A DNA stretch of 64,000 nucleotides. Origin: Streptomyces sp. ISL-12 (GTDB lineage: Bacteria > Actinomycetota > Actinomycetes > Streptomycetales > Streptomycetaceae). Under the pieces are notes generated by a model, which saw only the letters and a list, made by a program, of their open reading frames with translations, was not told the DNA's origin and ran no database searches. Within the stretch, counting starts at the first letter, position 1; each line of letters begins with the position of its first letter. The position numbers and the translations under genes were made by a program. The DNA is taken from assembly GCF_018614415.1 (NCBI RefSeq), contig NZ_JAGGOO010000033.1:1-64000 (forward strand), in the 5' to 3' direction. Shown piece after piece: positions 20,598 to 32,024 of this stretch.

Positions 20598-21287
20598 ATG
20601 GCTACACATGTGATCACCGGAGCCGGCTCCGGCATCGGCGCGGCCGTCGCCCGCCGTCTGCACGCGCGCGGGGACGAGATCGTGCTGCACGCGCGTGACG
20701 CGGGCCGCGCCAAGGAACTGGCCGCCGGGTACCCGGGCGCCCGCACCCTGGTCGGCGACCTGGCGGACCCCGACAAGCTCTCCTGGGCCCTGTCCCACCA
20801 GTCGCTGCCGGACCGGGTCGACTCCCTGCTGCACATCGCCGGCGTCGTCGACCTCGGCCCGGTCGGGGAGCTGACCCCGAAGTCCTGGCGCCACCAGCTC
20901 AACGTCAATCTCGTCGCGCCCGCCGAGCTGACCCGCCTGATGCTGCCGCAGCTGCGCGCCGCCCAGGGGCACGTGATCTTCGTGAACTCCGGCTCGGGGC
21001 TCAACGCCCACGCCGAGTGGGCCGCGTACGCCGCCTCCAAGCACGGCCTGAAGGCCCTCGCCGACTCCCTGCGCCACGAGGAGCACGGCAACGGGGTCAG
21101 GGTCACCTCCGTCTACCCGGGCCGCACGGCGAGCCCCATGCAGGCCAAGGTGCACCAGCAGGAGGGCAAGGAGTACGACCCGGCGCGCTGGATCGACCCC
21201 GAGTCGGTCGCCACGACGATCGTGATGGCCCTGGACCTGCCCAGGGACGCCGAGGTCAACGACCTGACGGTGCGCCCCGGGCGGTGA
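20598..21287 (+). CDS. Short-chain dehydrogenase/reductase
   Basis: A 229-residue classical SDR: cofactor loop TGAGSGIG (residues ~7-14), HIAGVVDLG, catalytic Ser in IFVNSGSGLNAH, and catalytic YAASK with Tyr and Lys. The segment after YPGRTASPMQ is typical of the substrate lid. The coenzyme is probably NADP(H), since Arg/Lys-containing HARDAGR follows strand 2. The substrate is unknown. It is 47 nt downstream of the LOG-like gene and 32 nt ahead of the MetE-like gene. Confidence 0.88.
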   Translation: MATHVITGAGSGIGAAVARRLHARGDEIVLHARDAGRAKELAAGYPGARTLVGDLADPDKLSWALSHQSLPDRVDSLLHIAGVVDLGPVGELTPKSWRHQLNVNLVAPAELTRLMLPQLRAAQGHVIFVNSGSGLNAHAEWAAYAASKHGLKALADSLRHEEHGNGVRVTSVYPGRTASPMQAKVHQQEGKEYDPARWIDPESVATTIVMALDLPRDAEVNDLTVRPGR

Positions 21288-21319
21288 GCGGGGCGCCGTA
21301 CGTTCCGTAGGCTGCCGGG

Positions 21320-24539
<3,220 letters not shown>

Positions 24540-24800
24540 CGGTTGAAGGCCACCCGTTCGGCGCATATCAGATGCATAAGGGTGGCCAGGGCGCAATCGG
24601 GCAACCGTCGACGACCGGTGCCCGTGGAAGCCTTCCGCGGCCTACTGTTGGGACGTGCGCCTGCCGTGCCCAGCCGCGGCCGGGGCATTGCCCGTGCTCC
24701 GAAGGGGCCGGGATACGGACTTTTCACGCGGAACCGTCGGCGGCCCCCTCGGGCACCGGGCCGCGTGGCGTGGGCACCGCCGGCTGTGAGAGGGACGGGA
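24540..24800 (+). promoter_or_regulatory. Gap between ligA and the GGDEF-EAL gene, with an inverted repeat
   Basis: This 261-bp gap contains GGCCACCC (24548-24555) and GGGTGGCC (24580-24587) around an AT-richer 24-nt core with CATATCAGATGCAT. It begins 8 nt after the ligA stop and may be its terminator or a regulator site. An in-frame extension of the GGDEF gene covers the rest (from 24543) but lacks a ribosome site and looks non-coding. Confidence 0.5.
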
Positions 24801-27023
24801 ATGGAACCGACCGAGAGCGCCGCCCCGGGCTCACGGCTGCGCCCGCGTCGCCTGTGGGACGCGGCGCGTGCGAGCCGGTGGGCCGGGCGGCCTTCTCAGG
24901 AGGGCGGCGGCCAGGGGCGCACCGCCCGGGTCGCACCGGCCGGCCGTGGCACCGGGCACGCCTCCGGCCTGCCGGACACCGACGCCGAACGGCACCTGTC
25001 CTGGCCCGCGTTGCCCGCGGCGGTCGTCGCGGCGGCCGGGTTCGTCCTGGGCGCCGGGTTCTACCGGGCGTTCACCGACGGGCACGCGCTCTTCCCGTCC
25101 GGCGCGGCCGGCTGGTCGCTCGCCGTGCTGACCGGCATCGTCGTCGGCCACCTCGTCCTGCTCGGCCGCGCCCGCTGGTGGGGCGGCACCGGCTCCGGCG
25201 CCGCCCTCACCCTCGCCGTGCTGCTGCTCTACGGCTGGGTCCCGGCCGGCATGGTCAGCCTCACCGTCGTCGTCCTGGTCGGCGTCGCCCGCCGGGGCCG
25301 CTGGCGCCAGGGCGTGCTGCACGGCGCGGTCGACATCCTCGGCATCGCCGCCGGCGCCGCCCTGCTGGGCGCCTGCGGCGCCGCCCCGTCCGTCGAGACG
25401 CCCTGGGACCCGGGCACCTGGACGGTCGCCGCGGCGCCCAAGGTGGTGCTGGTCGCCGTCGCCTACCTCGCCGTCACCCGCACCCTGCTCTGGTACCTGC
25501 ACACTCCGCGCCCGGGCCTGCCCACCATCGCCCGCACCGCCCTGGCGAGACAGGGCCTGGTCGCGGTCGCCCTGCTCGGCATCGCCCCGCTGATCTGCGT
25601 CGTCGCCTTCGCGCAGCCGGTGCTGCTGCCGCTGTTCGCGATCCCGCTGATCGCCCTCGACTCCACCCTGTGGATCGCCCGCGCCCGCGCCGAGGAACAG
25701 CTCCGCGACCCGCTGACCGGACTGCCCAACCGGCAGTGGCTCCAGGAACGCATCTGGACCGCGCTGGACGACGCCGAGCGGATCGGTGTCCGTACCGCCC
25801 TGATGCTGATCGACCTCGACCGTTTCCGGTCGGTCAACGACACCCTCGGGCACCTGGCCGGTGACCGGCTGCTGCTCCAGATCGCCGACCGGCTGCGGGT
25901 GGCGCTGCCGCGCGGGGCGGAGGCCGCGCGGCTCGGCGGCGACGAGTTCGCCGTCCTGCTGCCCGTCACCGACTCCACCACCTCCGCGACCCGGGTCGCC
26001 CGCGGCCTGGTCGGCGCCCTCAGCTCCCCGCTCGACCTGGACGGACTCACCCTGGTCCTGGAGGCCAGCGCCGGGGTCGCCGTCTTCCCCGACCACGGCC
26101 TGGACGCCGAAGGGCTGCTGCGCCGGGCGGACGTGGCGATGTACCAGGCGAAGCGGGACCGTACGGGCGTCGAGGTCTACGAGTCCAAACGGGACTCCAA
26201 CACCCCGGACCGCCTCGGCCTCCTCGGCGACCTGCGCCGCGCTCTGGACGCCCGGGAGGTCGAGCTGCACTACCAGCCCAAGGTCCGCTTCGACGGTCAG
26301 GTCGCGGGCCTGGAGGCGCTGGTGCGGTGGGTGCACCCCGAGCGGGGCAAGGTGCCGCCGGACGAGTTCATAGCCATCGCCGAGTCCTCGGGGCTGATGC
26401 CCCAGCTGACGGAGTACGTGCTGGAGACGGCACTCGCCCAGGTCGCCCGGTGGCGGGCGCAGGGCCTGTTCGTGCCGGTCGCGGTCAACGTCTCCCCGCG
26501 GGACGTGCACTCGCCCGGCTTCGCCGGCCTGGTCGCCGCGCGCCTCGCCCGGCACGGCGTCCCGGCGGGCGCGCTCCAGCTGGAGATCACGGAGCACGTC
26601 CTCCTGGAGGACCCGCAGCGCGCCGCCGACACCCTGGCCGGGCTGACCGGGCACGGGGTGAAGATGTCCCTGGACGACTTCGGCACCGGGTACTCCTCCC
26701 TCGTCCACCTGCGCAAGCTCCCCGTCAGCGAGCTGAAGATCGACCGTTCCTTCGTGGCCCGGCTGGCCATCGACAACGAGGACGCGGAGATCGTGCGGTG
26801 CACGGTCGACCTGGCCCACTCCCTGGGCCTGCTGGTCGTCGCGGAGGGCGTCGAGGACGACGAGACGTGGGAGCGGCTGCGGGATCTCGGCTGCGACGCG
26901 GTGCAGGGGTGGCTGGTCGCCGCCGCGATGCCGCCGGACGAGACGACGGCCTGGCTGCGGGCGCGGGGGTCGAGGGGATGGCAGCGGCCGGCCGCCGTCC
27001 TCCCGGCGGCGGTGGAGGAGTAG
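24801..27023 (+). CDS. rmdB: Membrane c-di-GMP enzyme with GGDEF and EAL domains (RmdB type)
   Basis: A 740-residue protein from ATG 24801 after GAGAGGGACGGG. A basic ~60-residue N-terminus leads into about six to eight membrane helices (residues ~70-290). Next comes a GGDEF domain starting DPLTGLPNR with intact [11 protein letters not shown] near residue 379, then an EAL domain with intact GLEALVRW near residue 503 and DDFGTGYSS near 626. All the metal and catalytic residues I can see for a phosphodiesterase are present. Architecture and position next to ligA match RmdB of S. coelicolor, a phosphodiesterase affecting colony development. Confidence 0.88.
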   Translation: MEPTESAAPGSRLRPRRLWDAARASRWAGRPSQEGGGQGRTARVAPAGRGTGHASGLPDTDAERHLSWPALPAAVVAAAGFVLGAGFYRAFTDGHALFPSGAAGWSLAVLTGIVVGHLVLLGRARWWGGTGSGAALTLAVLLLYGWVPAGMVSLTVVVLVGVARRGRWRQGVLHGAVDILGIAAGAALLGACGAAPSVETPWDPGTWTVAAAPKVVLVAVAYLAVTRTLLWYLHTPRPGLPTIARTALARQGLVAVALLGIAPLICVVAFAQPVLLPLFAIPLIALDSTLWIARARAEEQLRDPLTGLPNRQWLQERIWTALDDAERIGVRTALMLIDLDRFRSVNDTLGHLAGDRLLLQIADRLRVALPRGAEAARLGGDEFAVLLPVTDSTTSATRVARGLVGALSSPLDLDGLTLVLEASAGVAVFPDHGLDAEGLLRRADVAMYQAKRDRTGVEVYESKRDSNTPDRLGLLGDLRRALDAREVELHYQPKVRFDGQVAGLEALVRWVHPERGKVPPDEFIAIAESSGLMPQLTEYVLETALAQVARWRAQGLFVPVAVNVSPRDVHSPGFAGLVAARLARHGVPAGALQLEITEHVLLEDPQRAADTLAGLTGHGVKMSLDDFGTGYSSLVHLRKLPVSELKIDRSFVARLAIDNEDAEIVRCTVDLAHSLGLLVVAEGVEDDETWERLRDLGCDAVQGWLVAAAMPPDETTAWLRARGSRGWQRPAAVLPAAVEE

Positions 27024-27094
27024 GGCGGTCCGGTCCGTCGCCGGGTGCCGGTCCGCCGGGGCTCGTCGCACGGTTCCGGGCCCCCGGCAGTTCC

Positions 27095-27112
27095 GCGCCC
27101 CTCAAGGGGCGC
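27095..27112 (+). terminator. Bidirectional hairpin between the c-di-GMP gene and the convergent TetR gene
   Basis: GCGCCCCT (27095-27102), loop CA and AGGGGCGC (27105-27112) make a perfect 8-bp stem. It overlaps the last codons of the convergent TetR gene and would serve both strands. Confidence 0.6.
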
Positions 27113-27698
27113 CTGCACCCCCGTACCTCTGGAAGCGTGAGCAGAGCAGTGCCAGTCGGCGGTCGTGGGCCTCTTCCGGGAGGCGGCCGCTGCGCATCAG
27201 GGTGACCAGGCCGTGCAGGCCGGCCCAGTAGGTCTCGGTGAGCAGCGCCGGGTCCTCGCCCTCGGCCGCGACCGGCGTCACCGCCCCCGCCAGTTCCCCG
27301 AACGCCTCCCGCAGCGCCTCCGGCGCCTCCGGCGTGGCGAACGGCAGTCCCACGGTGAGCGTGAACATGGCGTCGTACAGGGCGGGCCGGCGCCGCGCGA
27401 ACGCCGTGTACGCCTCGCCCACCGCGGCGAGCGCCGCCCGGCCCTCCGGAGCCCCGGCACGGGCCGCCCGCAGCTCCGCGGCGAGTTCCGCGAACCCCTC
27501 CTCCGCGACCGCCGCCATGATGGCGTCCTTGCCCTTGAAGTGGCTGTAGAGGACGGGCTGGCTGTACTCGATCTCGGCCGCCAGCCGCCGTGTGGTCACC
27601 GCGTCCCAGCCCTCGGCCTCGGCCAGCTCCCGCGCGGCGGCCACGATCAGCCGCTCCCGCTCCGCTCGTTCGCGCTCCCGGCGCGTCTGGATCGACAT
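27102..27698 (-). CDS. TetR-family regulator with WHG-type C-terminal domain
   Basis: A 198-residue regulator. A basic N-terminus (TRRERERAERERL) precedes the helix-turn-helix TTRRLAAEIEYSQPVLYSHFKGKD (residues ~35-58). The C-terminal YWAGLHGLVTLMRSGRLPEE belongs to the TetR WHG subgroup. A minus-strand promoter TTGATA-16 bp-TAGACT ends six bases before ATG 27698, so the message is leaderless. The palindrome TCTAGCAGTGCTAGA lies over the -10/spacer. It is divergent from a DUF4267 membrane gene and probably represses both. Confidence 0.92.
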   Translation of the reverse strand: MSIQTRRERERAERERLIVAAARELAEAEGWDAVTTRRLAAEIEYSQPVLYSHFKGKDAIMAAVAEEGFAELAAELRAARAGAPEGRAALAAVGEAYTAFARRRPALYDAMFTLTVGLPFATPEAPEALREAFGELAGAVTPVAAEGEDPALLTETYWAGLHGLVTLMRSGRLPEEAHDRRLALLCSRFQRYGGAGAP

Positions 27699-27704
27699 GA
27701 CCCG

Positions 27705-27772
27705 AGTCTAGCAGTGCTAGACAATCTATCAACGGCAGGTCTAGTGTCGCTCGTGTATCTAGCGCTGCTAGC
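27705..27772. promoter_or_regulatory. Divergent promoter region with two TetR operators
   Basis: TCTAGCA-G-TGCTAGA (27707-27721) is a perfect 15-bp palindrome lying between the -35 (TTGATA, 27732-27727) and -10 (TAGACT, 27710-27705) of the minus-strand TetR gene. TCTAGCGCTGCTAGC (27758-27772) matches it at 13 of 15 positions and sits just before the start of the DUF4267 gene, overlapping a TATCTA -10-like hexamer (27756-27761). A half-site (TCTAG) occurs at 27740. This is the layout of an autorepressor controlling a divergent pair. Confidence 0.82.
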
Positions 27773-27786
27773 AAGGGGGTAATGCC

Positions 27787-28155
27787 ATGACCGTGACCGC
27801 CTGCACCCTGGCCGTCGTCCTGAACCTCTTCATCCTCTTCGTCGGGGCCCGCTTCCTGCTCCGGCCCCGGCTCGCCGCCGCCGGGTACGGCGTGCCCGCC
27901 AAGCCGGACGGCGACGCCGCCTACCTGGCCGTCAAGGGGGTCAGGGACGCCACCTTCGGTGCGGTGGGGCTGGCGCTGCTGGCGTTCGCCGGGGCCGCCG
28001 CGGAGGCCTGGTTCATGCTGGCCGTGGCGCTCGCGCCGCTCGGCGACACCCTGATCGTGCTGCGCCACGGCGGTACGAGGGCGGTGGCCTTCGGCATCCA
28101 CTTCGCCACCGCGATCGTCGTTCTGGTCAGCGCGGGCCTGCTCTTCGCCGTCTGA
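27787..28155 (+). CDS. DUF4267 family membrane protein
   Basis: A 122-residue protein with four hydrophobic helices. MTVTACTLAVVLNLFILFVGARFLLRP, then YGVPAKPDGDAAYLAVKGVRDATFG and a GDTLIVLRHGG loop are the marks of DUF4267. The function is unknown. ATG 27787 follows AAGGGGGT. The paired TetR operator just upstream makes it the likely target of the divergent TetR regulator, possibly as a membrane-stress or drug-response protein; that role is inference. Confidence 0.8.
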   Translation: MTVTACTLAVVLNLFILFVGARFLLRPRLAAAGYGVPAKPDGDAAYLAVKGVRDATFGAVGLALLAFAGAAAEAWFMLAVALAPLGDTLIVLRHGGTRAVAFGIHFATAIVVLVSAGLLFAV

Positions 28156-28252
28156 CCGGCAAACCGTTTAACGGCGAGCGGGCGCCGCCCCATAGGATTG
28201 GGCGACACACCCACACACTGACACACCCACTCTCACCCCAGAGGAACGCTGC

Positions 28253-28549
28253 ATGCCTGGCATCACGCGCGAGGAGGTCGCCCACCTCGCCCGGCTGGCG
28301 CGTCTGGAGCTGAAGCCCGAAGAGCTCGATCACTTCGCGGGACAGCTGGACGACATCATCGGCGCGGTCGCCCGCGTCAGCGAGGTCGCCGACCAAGACG
28401 TACCCCCGACCTCGCACCCGCTCCCGCTGACCAACGTCATGCGGCCGGACGAGGTCCGTCCGTCGCTCACGCCCGCGCAGGCGCTCTCCGGCGCCCCGGC
28501 CCAGGAGCAGCAGCGTTTCAAGGTGCCGCAGATCCTGGGGGAGGAGTAA
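28253..28549 (+). CDS. gatC: Asp-tRNA(Asn)/Glu-tRNA(Gln) amidotransferase subunit C
   Basis: Small structural subunit that wraps and links GatA and GatB in the amidotransferase that turns Glu-tRNA(Gln) into Gln-tRNA(Gln). It has 98 residues, normal length, with [20 protein letters not shown] at the N-terminus and the conserved [19 protein letters not shown] turn. ATG 28253 follows GAGGAA. A TAGGAT hexamer at 28193-28198 may be the operon -10. It is first of gatC-gatA-small gene-gatB. Confidence 0.96.
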   Translation: MPGITREEVAHLARLARLELKPEELDHFAGQLDDIIGAVARVSEVADQDVPPTSHPLPLTNVMRPDEVRPSLTPAQALSGAPAQEQQRFKVPQILGEE

Positions 28550-28555
28550 CCCGCC

Positions 28556-30055
28556 ATGACGGACAGCCCCATCATCAAGCTCACCGCGGCCGAGATCGCC
28601 GCGAAGATCGCCTCCGGCGAGCTGACGGCCGTAGAGGTCACCGAGGCCCACCTGGCCCGCATCGAGGCCGTCGACGAGAAGGTGCACGCCTTCCTGCACG
28701 TCGACCGCGAGGGCGCCCTCGCCCAGGCCCGCGCCGTGGACGAGAAGCGCGCCCGGGGGGAGAAGCTCGGCCCGCTGGCCGGGGTCCCCCTCGCGCTCAA
28801 GGACATCTTCACCACCGAGGGCGTCCCCACGACCGTCGGCTCGAAGATCCTCGAAGGCTGGCTCCCGCCCTACGACGCGACGGTCACCAAGAAGCTCAAG
28901 GCCGCCGACGTCGTCATCCTCGGCAAGACCAACATGGACGAGTTCGCCATGGGGTCGTCGACGGAGAACAGCGCGTACGGGCCGACCGGCAACCCCTGGG
29001 ACCTCACCAAGATCCCCGGCGGTTCCGGCGGCGGTTCCTCCGCCGCGCTCGCCGCCTTCCAGGCGCCGCTGGCCATCGGCACCGACACCGGCGGTTCCAT
29101 CCGCCAGCCCGCGGCCGTCACCGGCACGGTCGGCGTCAAGCCGACCTACGGCGGCGTCTCCCGCTACGGCATGGTGGCGTTCTCCTCCTCCCTCGACCAG
29201 GGCGGCCCCTGCGCCCGTACGGTCCTGGACGCGGCCCTGCTGCACGAGGTGATCGCCGGGCACGACCCGATGGACTCCACGTCGATCGACGCGCCCGTCC
29301 CGCCGGTCGTCGAGGCCGCCCGCAACGGCAGCGTGGACGGCATGCGCGTCGGCGTCGTCAAGCAGTTCCGCGGCGAGGGCTACCAGGCCGGCGTCATCCA
29401 GCGGTTCGACGAGTCCGTCGAGCTGCTGAAGAAGCTGGGCGCCGAGATCGTCGAGCTGGACTGCCCGTCCTTCGACCTCGCCCTGTCGGCGTACTACCTG
29501 ATCGCCCCGTCCGAGTGCTCCTCCAACCTCGCCCGCTTCGACGGCCTGCGCTACGGCGCCCGCGTCGGCGACGACGGCACGCACTCCGCCGAGGAGGTCA
29601 CCTCCCTGACCCGCGAGGCCGGCTTCGGCCCCGAGGTCAAGCGCCGCATCATGCTCGGCACGTACGCCCTGTCCAGCGGGTACTACGACGCGTACTACGG
29701 CTCCGCGCAGAAGGTCCGTACGCTCATCACCCGCGACTTCGAGAAGGCCTTCGAGCAGGTCGACGTGATCGTCTCCCCGACGACCCCGACCACCGCCTTC
29801 CCGATCGGCGAGCGCGCCGACGACCCGATGGCGATGTACCTCGCCGACCTGTGCACCATCCCCACCAACCTCGCGGGCAACGCGGCCATGTCGCTGCCCT
29901 GCGGCCTCGCGCCCGAGGACAACCTGCCGGTGGGTCTGCAGATCATCGCCCCCGCCATGCGGGACGACCGGCTGTACAAGGTCGGCGCCGCCGTCGAGGC
30001 CGCCTTCGTGGAAAAGTGGGGCCACCCGCTGATCGAGGAGGCACCGTCGCTGTGA
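28556..30055 (+). CDS. gatA: Glu-tRNA(Gln) amidotransferase subunit A
   Basis: Amidase-signature glutaminase subunit that produces the ammonia for transamidation. It has 499 residues. The Ser-cisSer-Lys triad is visible in [10 protein letters not shown] (Lys), [11 protein letters not shown] (cis-Ser) and [16 protein letters not shown] (nucleophile Ser). It starts 6 nt after gatC and its TGA overlaps the GTG of a small membrane gene (GTGA), so all are probably translated together. Confidence 0.97.
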   Translation: MTDSPIIKLTAAEIAAKIASGELTAVEVTEAHLARIEAVDEKVHAFLHVDREGALAQARAVDEKRARGEKLGPLAGVPLALKDIFTTEGVPTTVGSKILEGWLPPYDATVTKKLKAADVVILGKTNMDEFAMGSSTENSAYGPTGNPWDLTKIPGGSGGGSSAALAAFQAPLAIGTDTGGSIRQPAAVTGTVGVKPTYGGVSRYGMVAFSSSLDQGGPCARTVLDAALLHEVIAGHDPMDSTSIDAPVPPVVEAARNGSVDGMRVGVVKQFRGEGYQAGVIQRFDESVELLKKLGAEIVELDCPSFDLALSAYYLIAPSECSSNLARFDGLRYGARVGDDGTHSAEEVTSLTREAGFGPEVKRRIMLGTYALSSGYYDAYYGSAQKVRTLITRDFEKAFEQVDVIVSPTTPTTAFPIGERADDPMAMYLADLCTIPTNLAGNAAMSLPCGLAPEDNLPVGLQIIAPAMRDDRLYKVGAAVEAAFVEKWGHPLIEEAPSL

Positions 30056-30291
30056 GCAAGCTGTCGAAGGCCAAGGGCTTCAAGAAGTCCAAGAACGGCC
30101 TGTACCTGTCCATGGCCACCACCGCGTTCGGCGCGTTCAGCGTCGCCAAGCAGGCGAAGCTCGCCCGCACCGAGAGCGACACGCTCCGCCTGGTCGACGC
30201 CGCCGTGTCCGCCGCCGCCATCGTCACCGGCCTCGCCATCCTCTACCGCGAGCTGAAGCGGCTGGGCGACGACGACGTCCTGCTGGGCTGA
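30052..30291 (+). CDS. Small membrane-associated protein lodged between gatA and gatB
   Basis: A 79-residue protein from GTG 30052, overlapping the gatA stop. It opens with a strongly basic segment ([15 protein letters not shown]), then a hydrophobic stretch ([20 protein letters not shown]) and a second helix ([19 protein letters not shown]). The overlap and the 15-nt gap to gatB show it is part of the gat operon. I recognise no known domain. A membrane tether for the amidotransferase is possible but not shown. Confidence 0.75.
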   Translation: MSKLSKAKGFKKSKNGLYLSMATTAFGAFSVAKQAKLARTESDTLRLVDAAVSAAAIVTGLAILYRELKRLGDDDVLLG

Positions 30292-30306
30292 GAGGGAAGT
30301 TTCACC

Positions 30307-31821
30307 GTGACCACCACGACCGACCTGGTGTCGTACGAGGACGCACTCGCGTCGTACGACCCCGTCATGGGCCTTGAGGTCCATGTCGAACTCGGCACCA
30401 AGACCAAGATGTTCTGCGGCTGTTCGACCGCGCTCGGTGCCGACCCGAACACCCAGACCTGCCCGGTCTGCCTCGGCATGCCCGGCGCGCTCCCGGTCGT
30501 CAACGCGACCGGCGTCGAGTCCGCCATCAAGATCGGCCTCGCGCTGAACTGCTCGATCGCCGAGTGGTGCCGCTTCGCCCGGAAGAACTACTTCTATCCG
30601 GACATGCCGAAGAACTTCCAGACCTCCCAGTACGACGAGCCGATCGCCTTCGACGGCTACCTCGACGTACAGCTGGAGGACGGCGAGACCTTCCGCGTCC
30701 AGATCGAGCGCGCCCACATGGAGGAGGACACCGGCAAGTCGACCCACGTCGGCGGCGCCACCGGCCGTATCCACGGCGCGTCCCACTCCCTGCTCGACTA
30801 CAACCGCGCCGGCATCCCGCTCATCGAGATCGTCACCAAGCCGATCGAGGGCGCGGGGGAGCGCGCACCCGAGGTCGCGCGGGCGTACGTGCGTGAGCTG
30901 CGCGAGGTCATCAAGGCGCTCGGCGTGTCGGAAGCCCGCATGGAGATGGGGCAGATGCGCTGCGACGTGAACCTGTCGCTGCGCCCGCACGGCACCGAGA
31001 AGTTCGGCACCCGCTCGGAGACGAAGAACGTCAACTCGCTGCGGTCCGTGGAGCGCGCGGCCCGCTTCGAGATCCAGCGGCACGCGGCTGTCCTGAGCAG
31101 TGGCGGCACGATCATCCAGGAGACCCGCCACTTCCACGAGGACACCGGGTCCACGACCTCGGGCCGCGTGAAGGAGGAGGCCGAGGACTACCGGTACTTC
31201 CCGGAGCCCGACCTGGTGCCGGTCGCCCCCGCCCGCGAGTGGGTCGAGGAGATCCGGGCCCAGCTCCCCGAGCTGCCGCTGGTGCGCCGCAACCGGCTCC
31301 GCGAGGAGTGGGGCGTCTCGGCCACCGACATGCAGGCGATCCTCAACGCCGGCGCGCTGGACCCGATCGTCGCCACCATCGACGCCGGAGCCGACGCGGC
31401 CTCCGCCCGCAAGTGGTGGATGGGCGAGCTGGCCCGCAGCGCCAACGAGTCGCAGAAGCCGCTGGACGAGCTGGCCATCACGCCGCAGCAGGTGGCCCGG
31501 GTGACCGAGCTGGTCGCCAAGGGCGACCTGAACGACAAACTGGCCCGCCAGGTCATCGAGGGCGTCCTCGCCGGCGAGGGCACGCCGGACGAGGTCGTCG
31601 ACAAGCGCGGTCTGAAGGTCGTATCGGACGAGGGCGCGCTGTCGGCCGCCGTGGACGAGGCGATCGCCGGCAACGCCGGCATCGTCGCCAAGATCCAGTC
31701 CGGCAAGGTGGCCGCGGCCGGCGCGCTGGTCGGCGCCGTCATGAAGGCGACACGCGGCCAGGCGGACGCGGCCCGTGTCAAGGAACTGATCCTCCAGAAG
31801 CTGGGGGTCGAGGAGGGCTGA
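30307..31821 (+). CDS. gatB: Glu-tRNA(Gln) amidotransferase subunit B
   Basis: Binds and phosphorylates the mischarged Glu-tRNA and receives ammonia from GatA. It has 504 residues from GTG 30307. [19 protein letters not shown] and [13 protein letters not shown] supply the zinc cysteines (C-x-C and C-x-x-C). [13 protein letters not shown] and [11 protein letters not shown] are active-site blocks, and the C-terminal Yqey-like domain runs from about residue 350. A strong terminator follows 22 nt after the stop. Confidence 0.97.
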   Translation: MTTTTDLVSYEDALASYDPVMGLEVHVELGTKTKMFCGCSTALGADPNTQTCPVCLGMPGALPVVNATGVESAIKIGLALNCSIAEWCRFARKNYFYPDMPKNFQTSQYDEPIAFDGYLDVQLEDGETFRVQIERAHMEEDTGKSTHVGGATGRIHGASHSLLDYNRAGIPLIEIVTKPIEGAGERAPEVARAYVRELREVIKALGVSEARMEMGQMRCDVNLSLRPHGTEKFGTRSETKNVNSLRSVERAARFEIQRHAAVLSSGGTIIQETRHFHEDTGSTTSGRVKEEAEDYRYFPEPDLVPVAPAREWVEEIRAQLPELPLVRRNRLREEWGVSATDMQAILNAGALDPIVATIDAGADAASARKWWMGELARSANESQKPLDELAITPQQVARVTELVAKGDLNDKLARQVIEGVLAGEGTPDEVVDKRGLKVVSDEGALSAAVDEAIAGNAGIVAKIQSGKVAAAGALVGAVMKATRGQADAARVKELILQKLGVEEG

Positions 31822-31843
31822 TCCGCTCCTCGTTGTGAGCCCC

Positions 31844-31877
31844 GGGGGCGCGTCGGACACGACGCGCCCCCAGTTTT
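31844..31877 (+). terminator. Rho-independent terminator of the gat operon
   Basis: GGGGGCGCGTC (31844-31854), loop GGACAC and GACGCGCCCCC (31861-31871) pair perfectly over 11 bp and are followed by AGTTTT. Confidence 0.88.
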
Positions 31878-32024
31878 GTGAGTAAACCCACGAACCGCGC
31901 CAAGGATCATTTCTCCCTGTAAGAGTGTCATCGCATCACTCATGCGTTCTTTGCGGGCAGTTCGGTCGATGAGCGGCTGTTCCTGAATCAAAGATCCACA
32001 ATCAGGCATTCTGGGAGCAGGTCC

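Noticed and set aside
24831..27071. Reverse-strand open frame over the GGDEF-EAL gene
   Set aside because: Forward frame has intact GGDEF and EAL motifs; the reverse frame is a codon-bias shadow.
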